NCBI RefSeq assembly: GCF_900111735.1
Contig: NZ_FOHW01000044.1
Coordinates: 1-41,987 of the forward strand
Reading direction: 5' to 3'
DNA from: Pseudomonas graminis
GTDB lineage: Bacteria; Pseudomonadota; Gammaproteobacteria; Pseudomonadales; Pseudomonadaceae
Length of the DNA stretch: 41,987 nucleotides
Shown: positions 16,553 through 25,040 of the stretch, one piece after another
Numbering within the stretch: the first letter of the stretch is position 1
Layout of the letters: every line of letters begins with the position of its first letter
Program-made: the position numbers and the translations under genes
Notes under the pieces: generated by a model
Seen by the model: the letters and a program-made list of their open reading frames with translations, nothing else
The model's database searches: none
Told to the model about the DNA's origin: nothing

Positions 16553-17590
16553 ATGAAACTCGCCCCCGCCCAGCTTTCCAAACACCTGCAAGGCACCCTT
16601 GTGCCCGTCTACATCGTCAGCGGCGATGACCCGCTGCAGTGTCAGGAGGCGTGCGACGCCATCCGCGCGGCTGCGCGCCAGCAAGGCTATGACGAACGCC
16701 AGGTGTTCAGCGCCGATTCGAGCTTCGACTGGGGCACCCTGCTTATGGCGGGCGCGAGCATGTCGCTGTTTGCCGAGCGCAGGCTGCTGGAGTTGCGCCT
16801 GCCGTCCGGCAAACCCGGCGACAAAGGCGCCGCCGCGCTGCTGGAATACTGCGGCCGTCCTGCTGAAGACACGCTGCTGTTGATCAGCCTGCCCAAGCTC
16901 GACGGCTCGGCACAGAAGACCAAATGGGGCAAGGCGCTGGTCGAGGGCCCGCAGACCCAGTTCGTGCAGATCTGGCCGGTGGACGCCAGCCAGCTGCCGC
17001 AATGGATTCGTCAGCGGCTGTCGCAGGCTGGCCTGGCGGCAACGCCAGATGCCATCGAGCTGATTGCCGCGCGGGTGGAAGGCAACTTGCTGGCCGCTGC
17101 GCAGGAAATCGAAAAGCTCAAGCTGATGGCCGAAGAAGGCCAGATCACCGTCGAGACCGTGCAGGCGGCGGTGGCCGACAGCGCGCGCTTCGATGTTTTC
17201 GGTCTGACTGACGCCATCCTCAATGGCGAAGCGGCCCACGCGCTGCGAATGCTGGAAGGCCTGCGCGGCGAAGGCGTTGAGCCTCCGGTCATTCTCTGGG
17301 CGCTGTCCCGCGAACTGCGTGTGCTGGCCAATCTGGCGTTGCAGTTCAGTCAGGGCATCCCGCTGGACAAAGCCTTCAGCCAGGCTCGCCCGCCCATCTG
17401 GGACAAGCGCAAACCGCTGATGAGCAAAGCCCTGCAACGCCACTCCGCGCGACGCTGGGGCCAGCTGTTGATGGACGCGCAACACATCGACGCGCAGATC
17501 AAAGGCCAGGCCCAAGGCTCGGTCTGGAGCAGCCTGAGTCGCCTGACGCTGCTGATGGCGGGACAACGGCTGGCATTGCCGGCGGAATAA
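16553..17590 (+). CDS. holA: DNA polymerase III delta subunit HolA
   Basis: HolA (delta) opens the beta clamp as part of the clamp loader. The 345-residue protein begins MKLAPAQLSKHLQGTLVPVY and keeps the family's VYIVSGDDPLQCQEACDAIR start, the beta-clamp-contacting segment around residues 65-80 (MSLFAERRLLELRLPSG) and the C-terminal helical collar (ILWALSRELRVLANL). The gene starts 42 bases after lptE with only a weak ribosome binding site. Length is normal. No T-tract terminator follows before arfA. Confidence 0.95.
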   Translation: MKLAPAQLSKHLQGTLVPVYIVSGDDPLQCQEACDAIRAAARQQGYDERQVFSADSSFDWGTLLMAGASMSLFAERRLLELRLPSGKPGDKGAAALLEYCGRPAEDTLLLISLPKLDGSAQKTKWGKALVEGPQTQFVQIWPVDASQLPQWIRQRLSQAGLAATPDAIELIAARVEGNLLAAAQEIEKLKLMAEEGQITVETVQAAVADSARFDVFGLTDAILNGEAAHALRMLEGLRGEGVEPPVILWALSRELRVLANLALQFSQGIPLDKAFSQARPPIWDKRKPLMSKALQRHSARRWGQLLMDAQHIDAQIKGQAQGSVWSSLSRLTLLMAGQRLALPAE

Positions 17591-17618
17591 TCTGTAACGT
17601 TTCGATAGCTCAGGTTAA

Positions 17619-17648
17619 TTGGACAGCGGCGCCGAACTGGCAGAATAT
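17619..17648 (+). promoter_or_regulatory. Candidate promoter for arfA
   Basis: TTGGAC (17619-17624) is a good -35. GAATAT (17643-17648) at 18-base spacing, or CAGAAT at 16, could be the -10. The position is about 40 bases before the arfA ATG, suggesting expression separate from holA. Confidence 0.4.
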
Positions 17649-17686
17649 TCCCCGCTGCTGCACCCCACCACTTGAGCGAGAACGCC

Positions 17687-17845
17687 ATGAGCAAAGCCAA
17701 AAAGCGGCCGAACAAGGCCAAATCCATCATCGCCCAGCCACTGTTCCGCAGCCGTCAGGAACAACCCGGCAAGGGCAAAGGCAGCTACCGCCGCGAAGCC
17801 TTCCAGTCTAAAAGCTGGGAGGCTTCTTCCGTTATGGCGGCTTGA
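17687..17845 (+). CDS. arfA: Alternative ribosome-rescue factor ArfA
   Basis: This 52-codon gene encodes a small basic protein starting MSKAKKRPNKAKSIIAQPLF. Residues 18-36 (PLFRSRQEQPGKGKGSYRR) match the signature of ArfA, which inserts into the empty mRNA channel of stalled ribosomes and recruits RF2 when trans-translation fails. A WEAS segment (44-47) also resembles the E. coli protein. A 12-bp hairpin lies inside codons 37-47, placed as in E. coli arfA, where RNase III cuts a comparable hairpin and leaves a non-stop mRNA. Output would then depend on tmRNA status (inference). It lies between holA and the lytic transglycosylase gene. Confidence 0.88.
   Translation: MSKAKKRPNKAKSIIAQPLFRSRQEQPGKGKGSYRREAFQSKSWEASSVMAA
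17795..17826 (+). promoter_or_regulatory. Intragenic hairpin in arfA (probable RNase III or termination site)
   Basis: GAAGCCTTCCAG (17795-17806) pairs with CTGGGAGGCTTC (17815-17826) over 12 bp with a single G-U wobble and an 8-base A-rich loop. It covers codons 37-47 and ends 16 bases before the stop codon. A cut or transcript end here would remove the stop codon and yield a non-stop mRNA. Confidence 0.75.
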
Positions 17846-17931
17846 AAACTTCAGGTTACTGACTGACGCCCCACCAACAGGGCCGGCATGTTAAGGTCTG
17901 CACCTTCCGGTTTAGCCCTGTGGACCCCAGA

Positions 17932-19269
17932 ATGCCCCCAAGCTTTCCCCGTCACTGGCACCTTCGCCAGTTGATCGCCGCCTCCAGCCTCTTTGCGCTG
18001 GTTGCCTGTGCCGAGCAGCCTACCGCTGCCGTTGCCACTCCGCTCCAGGCCACACCCGCGGCGCAAGTCGTCAAGAGTTTGCCCACGCCTTCAGGCGCTG
18101 TTGCGCAGCCTGACGACGGCAACTTTGAAATCCAGCCTGCGATGAGTTTCAGCGAATGGCAGAGCCAGTTCCGGGCTCTGGCGCTGAACGCGGGTGTGCG
18201 CCCCGAGGTGTTCGATAACGCGTTTGCCGGCGTCACGCCGGACATGAGCGTGGTCAAGGCCGATCGCAGCCAGCCGGAATTCAGCCGCCCGGTTTGGGAA
18301 TACCTGGACGGCGCCATGTCGGCGGTACGCGTGCGCAAGGGGCAGGCTCTGCTCAACCAGTACGCCGATGCGCTGAGCGCCATCGAGCAGCGTTATGGCG
18401 TCGATCGCCAGGCACTGGTCGCCGTATGGGGGATGGAAAGCAGCTTCGGCCAGTTCCAGGGGACTCAGTCAGTGATTCGCTCGCTGGCGACGCTGGCCTA
18501 CGAGGGACGCCGACCACAGTTCGCCCAGGATCAGTTGATCGCCGCCCTGCAGATCATTCAGCACGGCGATATCGATGCGCCGAGCATGTTGGGCTCGTGG
18601 GCCGGCGCAATGGGTCAGACTCAGTTCATACCGACAACCTACAACACCCATGCGGTGGATTTTGACGGCGACGGTCGCCGTGATATCTGGAACTCCCCCA
18701 CCGATGCCCTCGCCTCCACCGCCCATTACCTGCAAAGCTCCGGCTGGCAGAAAGGCCAGCCGTGGGGCTTCGAAGTGCAACTGGCTCAGGGTTTCGATTA
18801 CGCGCTGGCGGACGCCTCAGCCCGCAAATCCATCGTTGAATGGCAACAGCTGGGGCTGAAGCTGCCGAACGGTTCTGCGCTGCCAGCCAATTTGCAGCAA
18901 CAGCAGGCGGCGTTGCTGCTGCCCGCTGGCTACAAAGGCCCGGCCTTTCTGGTGATGGATAACTTCCGCGCCATTCTGAAGTACAACAACTCGTCGTCCT
19001 ATGCGATGGCGATCGGCTTGCTGTCCGAGCGATTCAATGGCGGCGGTTATGTGCAGGGCAGCTGGCCACGTGGCGATCGTCCGCTGAGCCGCACCGAGCG
19101 TATCGAGTTGCAGACGCTGCTTTCGGCCCGACAGTACGACGCAGGCGCCCCTGACGGGATCATCGGCGCCAACACGCGTAAGGCGATTCGCAGCGCACAG
19201 CAATCCTTTGGCTGGCCGGCGGACGGGTATCCGACCCAGGAATTGCTGGAGCAACTGCGCAAGCCGTAA
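17932..19269 (+). CDS. Lytic murein transglycosylase, MltB-type with peptidoglycan-binding domain (lipoprotein)
   Basis: The 445-residue precursor has a signal peptide ending in lipobox LVAC, so it is probably an outer-membrane-anchored enzyme. The SLT/MltB domain (about 80-370) carries the catalytic glutamate in VAVWGMESSFGQFQG and the family segments SWAGAMGQTQFIPTTY and VDFDGDGRRDIWNSPTDAL. A PG_binding_1 domain lies at about 380-440 (GAPDGIIGANTRKAIRSAQQ). It cleaves the MurNAc-GlcNAc bond forming 1,6-anhydro ends. ATG 17932 is preferred over a GTG 12 bases upstream. It is a paralogue of the enzyme at 24013-25023, which lacks the binding domain. Confidence 0.92.
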   Translation: MPPSFPRHWHLRQLIAASSLFALVACAEQPTAAVATPLQATPAAQVVKSLPTPSGAVAQPDDGNFEIQPAMSFSEWQSQFRALALNAGVRPEVFDNAFAGVTPDMSVVKADRSQPEFSRPVWEYLDGAMSAVRVRKGQALLNQYADALSAIEQRYGVDRQALVAVWGMESSFGQFQGTQSVIRSLATLAYEGRRPQFAQDQLIAALQIIQHGDIDAPSMLGSWAGAMGQTQFIPTTYNTHAVDFDGDGRRDIWNSPTDALASTAHYLQSSGWQKGQPWGFEVQLAQGFDYALADASARKSIVEWQQLGLKLPNGSALPANLQQQQAALLLPAGYKGPAFLVMDNFRAILKYNNSSSYAMAIGLLSERFNGGGYVQGSWPRGDRPLSRTERIELQTLLSARQYDAGAPDGIIGANTRKAIRSAQQSFGWPADGYPTQELLEQLRKP

Positions 19270-19373
19270 CTGTTCAGCCAGCATCCGCAGGCGAGCGCAC
19301 CACCTGTATGAGCTGCCGGAGGTTACGACGGTGGCGAACGCGGTAGGTCAGACGACATAAGTTCGTCGGGGCA

Positions 19374-19402
19374 ACCGGGTTCGCCAGCAAGCCGGCTCGT
19401 CG
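19374..19402. repeat. Single REP unit of a third family
   Basis: CCGGGTTCGCCAGCAAGCCG GCTCGTCGG is a solitary arm of the GTTCGCCAGCAAGCCGGCTC family, whose inverted pair is seen at 38175-38260. It lies in the 251-base gap between the transglycosylase gene and lipA. The rest of that gap holds only the terminator at 19459-19500. Confidence 0.65.
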
Positions 19403-19458
19403 GAATGCGTTTGCGGTTATGGCGATGCATGTTGGCCACACCGCCGTGAACGTCACGC

Positions 19459-19500
19459 AAAAAAACGGGCCGGATATTTCTATCCGGCCCGTTTTGCTTT
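19459..19500. terminator. Bidirectional intrinsic terminator
   Basis: ACGGGCCGGATA pairs with TATCCGGCCCGT (12 bp, TTTC loop). It is preceded by AAAAAA and followed by TTTGCTTT, so it has T-tracts on both strands. It separates the plus-strand transglycosylase gene from the convergent lipA transcript and probably ends both. Confidence 0.9.
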
Positions 19501-19520
19501 GCGCATCTACAGCGTTGTGA

Positions 19521-20582
19521 TCAACCCGCCGTGAGCAGCGACTTGACCAGCTTGGCTTGTTCGTCTGCGTGATACGACGAGCGAACCAGCGGGCCTGAGG
19601 CGACGTTCTTGAAGCCCATCTTGTAGCCTTCTTCGGCGAACCAGTCGAAGACGTCCGGGTGCACGAAGCGCTGAACCGGCAGGTGGTTACGGGACGGTTG
19701 CAGGTACTGACCCAGGGTCAGCATGTCGATGTTGTGCTCGCGCATGCGCTGCATGACTTCGATGACTTCTTCATCCGTCTCGCCCAGGCCCAACATCAGC
19801 CCGGATTTGGTCGGCACGTGGGGGACCATTTCCTTGAAACGCTTGAGCAAGGTCAGCGACCACTGGTAATCCGAACCCGGGCGCGCAGCCTTGTACAGGC
19901 GCGGCACGGTTTCCAGGTTGTGGTTGAAGACGTCTGGCGGCGTTGCGGCGGTGATTTCCAGCGCGATGTCCATGCGGCCACGGTAATCCGGCACCAGGGT
20001 CTCCAGCTGCACGTTTGGCGACAGCAGGCGGATCTCGCGGATGCAGTCGGCAAAGTGCTGAGCACCGCCGTCGCGCAGGTCGTCGCGGTCAACGGAGGTG
20101 ATCACGACGTACTTGAGTTTCAGGTCAGCGATGGCAACGGCGAGGTTCTTCGGCTCATCGGTGTCCAGCGCTTTCGGACGGCCATGGCCGACGTCGCAGA
20201 ACGGGCAGCGACGGGTGCAGATGTCGCCCATGATCATGAAGGTCGCTGTGCCACCGGAGAAGCACTCACCCAGGTTCGGGCAAGACGCCTCTTCGCACAC
20301 GCTGTGCAGCTTGTGCTTGCGCAGCAGTGCTTTGATGCGGTCGACTTCCGGCGAAACCGGTATGCGCACGCGAATCCAGTCTGGCTTCTTCGGCAGATCG
20401 ACCGTCGGAATGATCTTCACCGGGATGCGCGCGACTTTTTCCGCGCCGCGCAGCTTCACGCCGGCTTCCACTTTCGGACGAGCCACACGCTCAGGCGTGG
20501 CCACGCTTACTGTCGGGATCAGGGTCTGTACGGCATTCTCTGTATTCAAGACAGTGTCAGCTGCCTCATACGCAGTAGTCAT
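19521..20582 (-). CDS. lipA: Lipoyl synthase LipA
   Basis: LipA is a radical-SAM enzyme inserting two sulfurs into octanoyl chains on lipoyl domains. The 353-residue protein has the auxiliary cluster motif CEEASCPNLGEC, the radical-SAM motif CTRRCPFC and the C-terminal RSSYHADEQ whose serine ligates the auxiliary cluster. An N-terminal extension of about 45 residues before the conserved core (PDWIRVRIP) is typical of Pseudomonas. It starts one base after the lipB stop, indicating coupled translation with lipB. Confidence 0.97.
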   Translation of the reverse strand: MTTAYEAADTVLNTENAVQTLIPTVSVATPERVARPKVEAGVKLRGAEKVARIPVKIIPTVDLPKKPDWIRVRIPVSPEVDRIKALLRKHKLHSVCEEASCPNLGECFSGGTATFMIMGDICTRRCPFCDVGHGRPKALDTDEPKNLAVAIADLKLKYVVITSVDRDDLRDGGAQHFADCIREIRLLSPNVQLETLVPDYRGRMDIALEITAATPPDVFNHNLETVPRLYKAARPGSDYQWSLTLLKRFKEMVPHVPTKSGLMLGLGETDEEVIEVMQRMREHNIDMLTLGQYLQPSRNHLPVQRFVHPDVFDWFAEEGYKMGFKNVASGPLVRSSYHADEQAKLVKSLLTAG

Positions 20583-20583
20583 A

Positions 20584-21231
20584 TCAATCCATTCCGCCCG
20601 TTAGGGTCGTCTGCTCAGCGTAGTCGAGGTGGTTGACGAGCTGCGCACGCAGCCGGGCACTAACCTCGGCAAATTCAATCGGACCTGCCTGTTCGCGCAG
20701 CTGGGTCATCGCCAGCCCCGCATACCCGCAGGGATTAATCCGTTTAAAAGGGTCCAGATCCATATCGACGTTCAACGCAAGGCCGTGAAACGAACAGCCG
20801 TTGCGGATGCGCAGCCCCAGTGAGGCGATCTTGGCGCCATCGACGTAAACCCCCGGTGCGTCAGCCTTGGCTGCGGCGCTTACACCGTAACCGGTCAGCA
20901 GATCGATCAGGCTGTGCTCGATCCGGGTGACCAGCTCGCGGACGCCAAAGCCCAGACGGCGCACGTCCAGCAGCAAATAAGCGACCAGTTGGCCGGGGCC
21001 ATGATAAGTCACTTGGCCGCCGCGATCGACCTGTACCACCGGGATATCCCCCGGCAGCAACAAATGCTCGGGCTTGCCGGACTGACCCTGGGTGAACACG
21101 GGCGGATGCTGCACAAGCCAGACCTCATCGGCGGTGTCGCGGTCGCGACCGTCGGTGAAGCGTTTCATGGCCTGCCAGGTGGGCTCGTAGTCGGTCAGAC
21201 CGAGTTCACGAAAGCCCAGAACCGGACCCAT
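20584..21231 (-). CDS. lipB: Octanoyl-ACP:protein octanoyltransferase LipB
   Basis: LipB moves octanoate from acyl carrier protein to lipoyl domains, providing the LipA substrate. The 215-residue protein shows GGQVTYHGPGQLVAYLL, the catalytic lysine in KIASLGLRIRNGCSFHG and the catalytic cysteine in INPCGYAG. ATG 21231 (MGPVLGFRELGLTDYEPTW) overlaps the stop of the upstream DUF493 gene by one base (TGATG), a translational coupling signal. A longer frame extending back to 21579 is the antisense-like reading of the upstream gene and is rejected. Confidence 0.96.
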   Translation of the reverse strand: MGPVLGFRELGLTDYEPTWQAMKRFTDGRDRDTADEVWLVQHPPVFTQGQSGKPEHLLLPGDIPVVQVDRGGQVTYHGPGQLVAYLLLDVRRLGFGVRELVTRIEHSLIDLLTGYGVSAAAKADAPGVYVDGAKIASLGLRIRNGCSFHGLALNVDMDLDPFKRINPCGYAGLAMTQLREQAGPIEFAEVSARLRAQLVNHLDYAEQTTLTGGMD

Positions 21232-21506
21232 CACAGCACCATATGCACGAAGCCGGTGGCCCGCAATTCGCTGTTGATGTCGTAAAGCTGGTCTTGACCG
21301 GTGGCGATGATGTGCAGCTGAACGGTGGTGTATTTGCCGTTGCTGCTCTGGCGCTCGGCCAGAGTCTTCATGTCGACGGTGGCGTGCTTCTCGAGAATCT
21401 CGATGACTCTGTCTTTGAAGCCCACACCCGTGTCGCCGATGATCTTGATGGGATAGTCGGCGCAGGGAAATTCGATTTTTGGTGCTTTTACTTCGGTATC
21501 TGTCAT
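21231..21506 (-). CDS. ybeD: YbeD/DUF493 family protein
   Basis: The 91-residue cytosolic protein (MTDTEVKAPKIEFPCADYPI) has the ferredoxin-like ACT-type fold region of DUF493 with FKDRVIEILEKHA and SSNGKYTTVQLHI. Its role is unknown; it is consistently encoded between dacC/dacA and lipB in gamma-proteobacteria, which suggests a regulatory link to lipoylation or the cell wall. The stop overlaps the lipB start by one base. Confidence 0.93.
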   Translation of the reverse strand: MTDTEVKAPKIEFPCADYPIKIIGDTGVGFKDRVIEILEKHATVDMKTLAERQSSNGKYTTVQLHIIATGQDQLYDINSELRATGFVHMVL

Positions 21507-21604
21507 GGCAGTAACGGCCTCGTAAGCCGGAAAACGGACAGGCCCCCGGCGCGGTCAGCGACGGGGGCGTACGGAGCAACGGTCAGCTTTTGATCAATCG
21601 TTGA

Positions 21605-22765
21605 TCAGTTGAACAGACCGTAGAAGAACAAGCGGATGCTATCCCACAGGCGGCGGAAGATACCACCCTCGTCGACGGCGTCCAGAGCGATCAGGTTGGC
21701 GCTGTGCACGACCTTGTCGTCCAGTTTGACTTCAACCTTGCCGATGACGTCGCCTTTGGCGATCGGCGCAACCAGCTGTGGATTCATGGTCATGCTGGCC
21801 GCCAGCTTCTTCAGCTCGCCTTTTGGCATGGTCATGGTCAGGTCTTCAGCCAGACCGGCTTTGACTTGACGCTCTGTGCCTTTCCAGACTGGGGCCTGAG
21901 CCAGCTCGGTGCCCTTCTGATAGAAGGTCTGGGTTTCGAAGAAGCGGAAACCGTAGGTCAGCAGCTTCTGGGTTTCGGCAGCACGAGCTTGCTCGCTGTT
22001 GGTACCGAAGACCACAGCAATCAGACGCATGCCATCACGAACGGCCGAGGACACCATGCAGTAGCCGGCTTCTTCGGTGTGACCGGTTTTCAGACCGTCG
22101 ACGGTCTTGTCACGCCACAGCAGCAGGTTGCGGTTTGGCTGTTTGATGCCGTTCCAGAAGAACTCTTTCTGCGAGTAGATCGCGTAGTGCGCCGGGTCTT
22201 CATGGATGATCGCGCGCGCCAGCAGGGCCATGTCATGGGCCGTGGCGTAGTGATCAGGGTTCGGCAGGCCGGTCGGGTTCATGAAGTGGCTGTTGACCAT
22301 GCCCAGATCGGCAGCGGTCTTGTTCATCAGGTCGGCGAAGGCGTCTTCGCTGCCGGCGATGTGCTCGGAAAGCGCAACGCTGGCGTCGTTACCCGACTGA
22401 ATGATGATGCCGTGCAGCAGGTCGCTGACGGTGACCTGGCTGCCCACCTTGATGAACATCCGCGAACCGCCGGTGCGCCAGGCGTTTTCGCTGACGGTCA
22501 CAGGGTCGTTTTCGCCGATCTGGCCACGACGGATTTCCAGCGTGGCGATGTAGGCGGTCATCAGCTTGGTCAGACTGGCCGGCGGCAGGCGCTGGTCGCC
22601 ATTGTTTTCGACCAGAACGTTTCCGCTGTTGGCGTCCATCAGCACATAAGCCTTGGCAGCCAGTTGCGGTGGCGATGGCGTCATCTGTTCGACCGCAAAC
22701 ACGGCAGGCGTGGTAAATAGCGGGATTAGCAGGCAAAGGCGTTTTGCAAAGCTGGTGATGTTCAT
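21605..22765 (-). CDS. dacC: D-alanyl-D-alanine carboxypeptidase (PBP5/6 type)
   Basis: This low-molecular-weight penicillin-binding protein trims the terminal D-alanine from peptidoglycan stem peptides in the periplasm. The 386-residue precursor has a signal peptide (residues 1-24, MNITSFAKRLCLLIPLFTTP), the serine nucleophile motif SLTK, the SGN motif in IIQSGNDASVALSEHIAGSE, and KTG in KTGHTEEAG. A PBP5 C-terminal domain follows (about 280-370), and the protein ends in an amphipathic helix (LWDSIRLFFYGLFN) for membrane docking. ATG 22765 begins the signal peptide. It is in the rlpA-dacC-ybeD-lipB-lipA order. Confidence 0.96.
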   Translation of the reverse strand: MNITSFAKRLCLLIPLFTTPAVFAVEQMTPSPPQLAAKAYVLMDANSGNVLVENNGDQRLPPASLTKLMTAYIATLEIRRGQIGENDPVTVSENAWRTGGSRMFIKVGSQVTVSDLLHGIIIQSGNDASVALSEHIAGSEDAFADLMNKTAADLGMVNSHFMNPTGLPNPDHYATAHDMALLARAIIHEDPAHYAIYSQKEFFWNGIKQPNRNLLLWRDKTVDGLKTGHTEEAGYCMVSSAVRDGMRLIAVVFGTNSEQARAAETQKLLTYGFRFFETQTFYQKGTELAQAPVWKGTERQVKAGLAEDLTMTMPKGELKKLAASMTMNPQLVAPIAKGDVIGKVEVKLDDKVVHSANLIALDAVDEGGIFRRLWDSIRLFFYGLFN

Positions 22766-22969
22766 CCGTCTCTCGAAAATGCTAATGGGCAAACATGCCC
22801 TTGCGGGCAAAGCGGGTGCCGGGCTACCCCGGCAAACGGGCTCACATTCTACAGAACGTGCCGTGAAAAGCTGCTGACAACGACAAACCCGGCTGGCAGG
22901 TCGTCGGTCAGGCCGCGAAAACCGCCTCCGTTACCGGGGCGGGTATCGCTGATAAAGCCTATGGAAGCG

Positions 22970-24013
22970 TTACTGGTCCGACGTGACGACGCTTGGCGAG
23001 CCGAGATTGGCCGACCTTACGCTGTTCTGCAGTTGCTGGGCTTCACCCGGCGTGTCGACCGGTCCCATCCGCACGCGATAGAGCGTCTGTTGATTGCGTG
23101 CGATCGAACTCACGAACACCGGCGCGCGGACCATCCCGCTCAATTTCGACCTCAGGAGTTCCGCAGCGTCCGGGTTGGCGAAGGCTCCCACTTGGAGAAA
23201 CAGCCCAGACGCTTGTCCGGAAGCGTTTTTTTTTGCGTCGATTGGCACGGGCGTGACCGGAGCGGCATGTTGCTGCGGCGGCGGCGTCCATTGCTCAATC
23301 GTGCCGGCTGACGCGGTAATCACCGGCGCCGCTGGCTGCTGAGGCGGTGGATTGCTGCTCGCCACCTGCGGCTGATCCAGCATCAGTGGTGCCGGTTTGC
23401 CGCGCTGCGCCCAGTACTGCGAAGGGTCGATGCCTTCGACTTTTACCCGCGCCGTGCCGTTTTCGGCATAGCCAAGCTTCTTCGCCGCAGCGTAGGACAG
23501 GTCAATGATGCGGTCGGAATAGAACGGACCGCGATCGTTGACCCGCAGGATCACCGTGCGGTTGTTGTCCAGGTTGGTCACGCGAACATAGCTGGGCAGC
23601 GGCAGGGTCTTGTGCGCCGCGCTCATGCCATACAGGTCATAGACTTCGCCGTTGGCGGTGTTCTGGCCGTGGAATTTGGTGCCGTACCACGACGCCGTTC
23701 CCGTCTGGGAATAGGTCCTGGAATCGCTGAGCGGGAAATACGTCTTGCCCAGCACCGTATACGGGTTGGCCTTGTACGGGCCGGTATGCAGGGTCGGAAT
23801 GGCGTCGGGGATGCGCGAAACGTCAACGTCCCACCAGGGCGCGCCGTCTTTGTGCGCCCTGTTGATGTCCAGCCCCGGCTGCGAACGGATGACGTTGCCC
23901 TGCTGGCGCTGCGTCGTTGTCGTCGGGCGGCTGGTTGAGCAGCTGACGATCAGCAAAGTCAGCGCCGTGAAGGCCATCAGTTTCAATGGTTGTTGCATCG
24001 GCATTGACCGCAT
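22970..24013 (-). CDS. rlpA: Septal-ring lytic transglycosylase RlpA (lipoprotein)
   Basis: RlpA is an outer-membrane lipoprotein that in P. aeruginosa cleaves glycan strands lacking stem peptides at the septum. The 347-residue precursor has lipobox IVSC with Cys25. The double-psi beta-barrel (about 110-200) includes GTASWYGTKFHGQNTANGE and the active-site aspartate region RVNDRGPFYSDRIIDLS. A Pro/Gln-rich linker precedes the C-terminal SPOR domain (about 270-345, FLQVGAFANPDAAELLRSKL), which binds denuded glycans at division sites. The start ATG overlaps the mltB stop by one base (TAATG), favouring this start. Confidence 0.95.
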   Translation of the reverse strand: MRSMPMQQPLKLMAFTALTLLIVSCSTSRPTTTTQRQQGNVIRSQPGLDINRAHKDGAPWWDVDVSRIPDAIPTLHTGPYKANPYTVLGKTYFPLSDSRTYSQTGTASWYGTKFHGQNTANGEVYDLYGMSAAHKTLPLPSYVRVTNLDNNRTVILRVNDRGPFYSDRIIDLSYAAAKKLGYAENGTARVKVEGIDPSQYWAQRGKPAPLMLDQPQVASSNPPPQQPAAPVITASAGTIEQWTPPPQQHAAPVTPVPIDAKKNASGQASGLFLQVGAFANPDAAELLRSKLSGMVRAPVFVSSIARNQQTLYRVRMGPVDTPGEAQQLQNSVRSANLGSPSVVTSDQ

Positions 24014-25023
24014 TACTTGATGTCCCGGGCTTGAACAAGCATTTCGGACAGCTGATGCACGGCCATGGCGTACATCACGCTGCGGTTGTATCGCGTGATT
24101 GCGTAAAAATTCTTCAGACCCATCCAGTACTCAGGGCCTTTGTCGCCATCGAGGCGAAACGCGGTGACAGGCATGTCGTCGCGCAGCGCATCATGACTCG
24201 CCCAGCCCAACGCTCGCAACTCCCCAACGTTCTTCACCGGATCAATGCCGGGGCTCAAGCCTTCGTCGACGCGGTCACCGCGCACGTCCGCGCGACTGAC
24301 AACCGGCTCACCGGCCACCCAGCCGTGGCGCTTGAAGTAGCTGGCAACACTGCCAATCGCGTCGTCCGGGTCGTTCCAGATATTGATGTGGCCATCGCCG
24401 TCGAAATCCACTGCATAAGCGCGAAAACTGCTCGGCATGAACTGAGGCAAACCCATTGCTCCGGCGTACGAGCCCTTGAGCGTCAGCGGATCGACCTGCT
24501 GTTCGCGGGATAGCAGCAAGAACTCGCGCAGCTCCTTGCGGAAGAAGTCGGCGCGCTGGGGATAGTCGAACGCCAGCGTCGACAATGCGTCCATCACCCG
24601 GTAATTGCCGGTGTTGCGACCGAAAAACGTCTCGACGCCGATAATCGAAACGATCACCTGAGCCGGCACGCCATACTCTTTCTCGGCGCGCGCCAGGGAG
24701 GCCTCGTGCTGACGCCAGAAGTCGACGCCCCGGGCAACGCGCGCGTCGGTGAGGAACATCGGGCGATAGTCTTTCCACGGCTTGACGCGTTCGGCGGGCC
24801 TGGAAATGGCATCGAGGATCGCCTGCTTGCGCTGCACATCGCGGAAAACATCGATCAGTTGCTCGCCCGCAAAACCATAATCGCGGGTCATTTCGCTGAC
24901 GAACTGGGCGACTTGAGGAGAGCCGTCATAGTCACCGGCAAGTGATTCCTGCACTGAGCCGAAGATGCCCATCAGACCGACCAGCGGCGCATATCGAGCA
25001 GCCCAGCCACGCACTACTTGCAT
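24013..25023 (-). CDS. mltB: Membrane-bound/periplasmic lytic murein transglycosylase B
   Basis: The 336-residue protein is an MltB/SltB-family lytic transglycosylase with the catalytic glutamate in IGVETFFGRNTGNYRVMD and the conserved SYAGAMGLPQFMPSSF and VDFDGDGHINIWNDPDDAI segments. ATG 25023 gives a signal sequence (MQVVRGWAARYAPLVGLMGI then FGSVQESLAG) without a lipobox cysteine, so it is probably soluble periplasmic. A start 36 bases upstream would add residues unlike a signal peptide. It is placed in the rodA-mltB-rlpA order of the elongation cluster, next to mrdA/rodA, suggesting coordinated synthesis and cleavage of the wall. Confidence 0.95.
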   Translation of the reverse strand: MQVVRGWAARYAPLVGLMGIFGSVQESLAGDYDGSPQVAQFVSEMTRDYGFAGEQLIDVFRDVQRKQAILDAISRPAERVKPWKDYRPMFLTDARVARGVDFWRQHEASLARAEKEYGVPAQVIVSIIGVETFFGRNTGNYRVMDALSTLAFDYPQRADFFRKELREFLLLSREQQVDPLTLKGSYAGAMGLPQFMPSSFRAYAVDFDGDGHINIWNDPDDAIGSVASYFKRHGWVAGEPVVSRADVRGDRVDEGLSPGIDPVKNVGELRALGWASHDALRDDMPVTAFRLDGDKGPEYWMGLKNFYAITRYNRSVMYAMAVHQLSEMLVQARDIK

Positions 25024-25040
25024 TGAGTTCTTCACCTTAA

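Noticed and set aside
15857..17566. 569-codon open frame on the minus strand opposite lptE and holA
   Set aside because: It is antisense to two well-supported genes, has biased His/Gln/Arg-rich composition typical of GC-rich reverse frames, and shows no recognisable domain.
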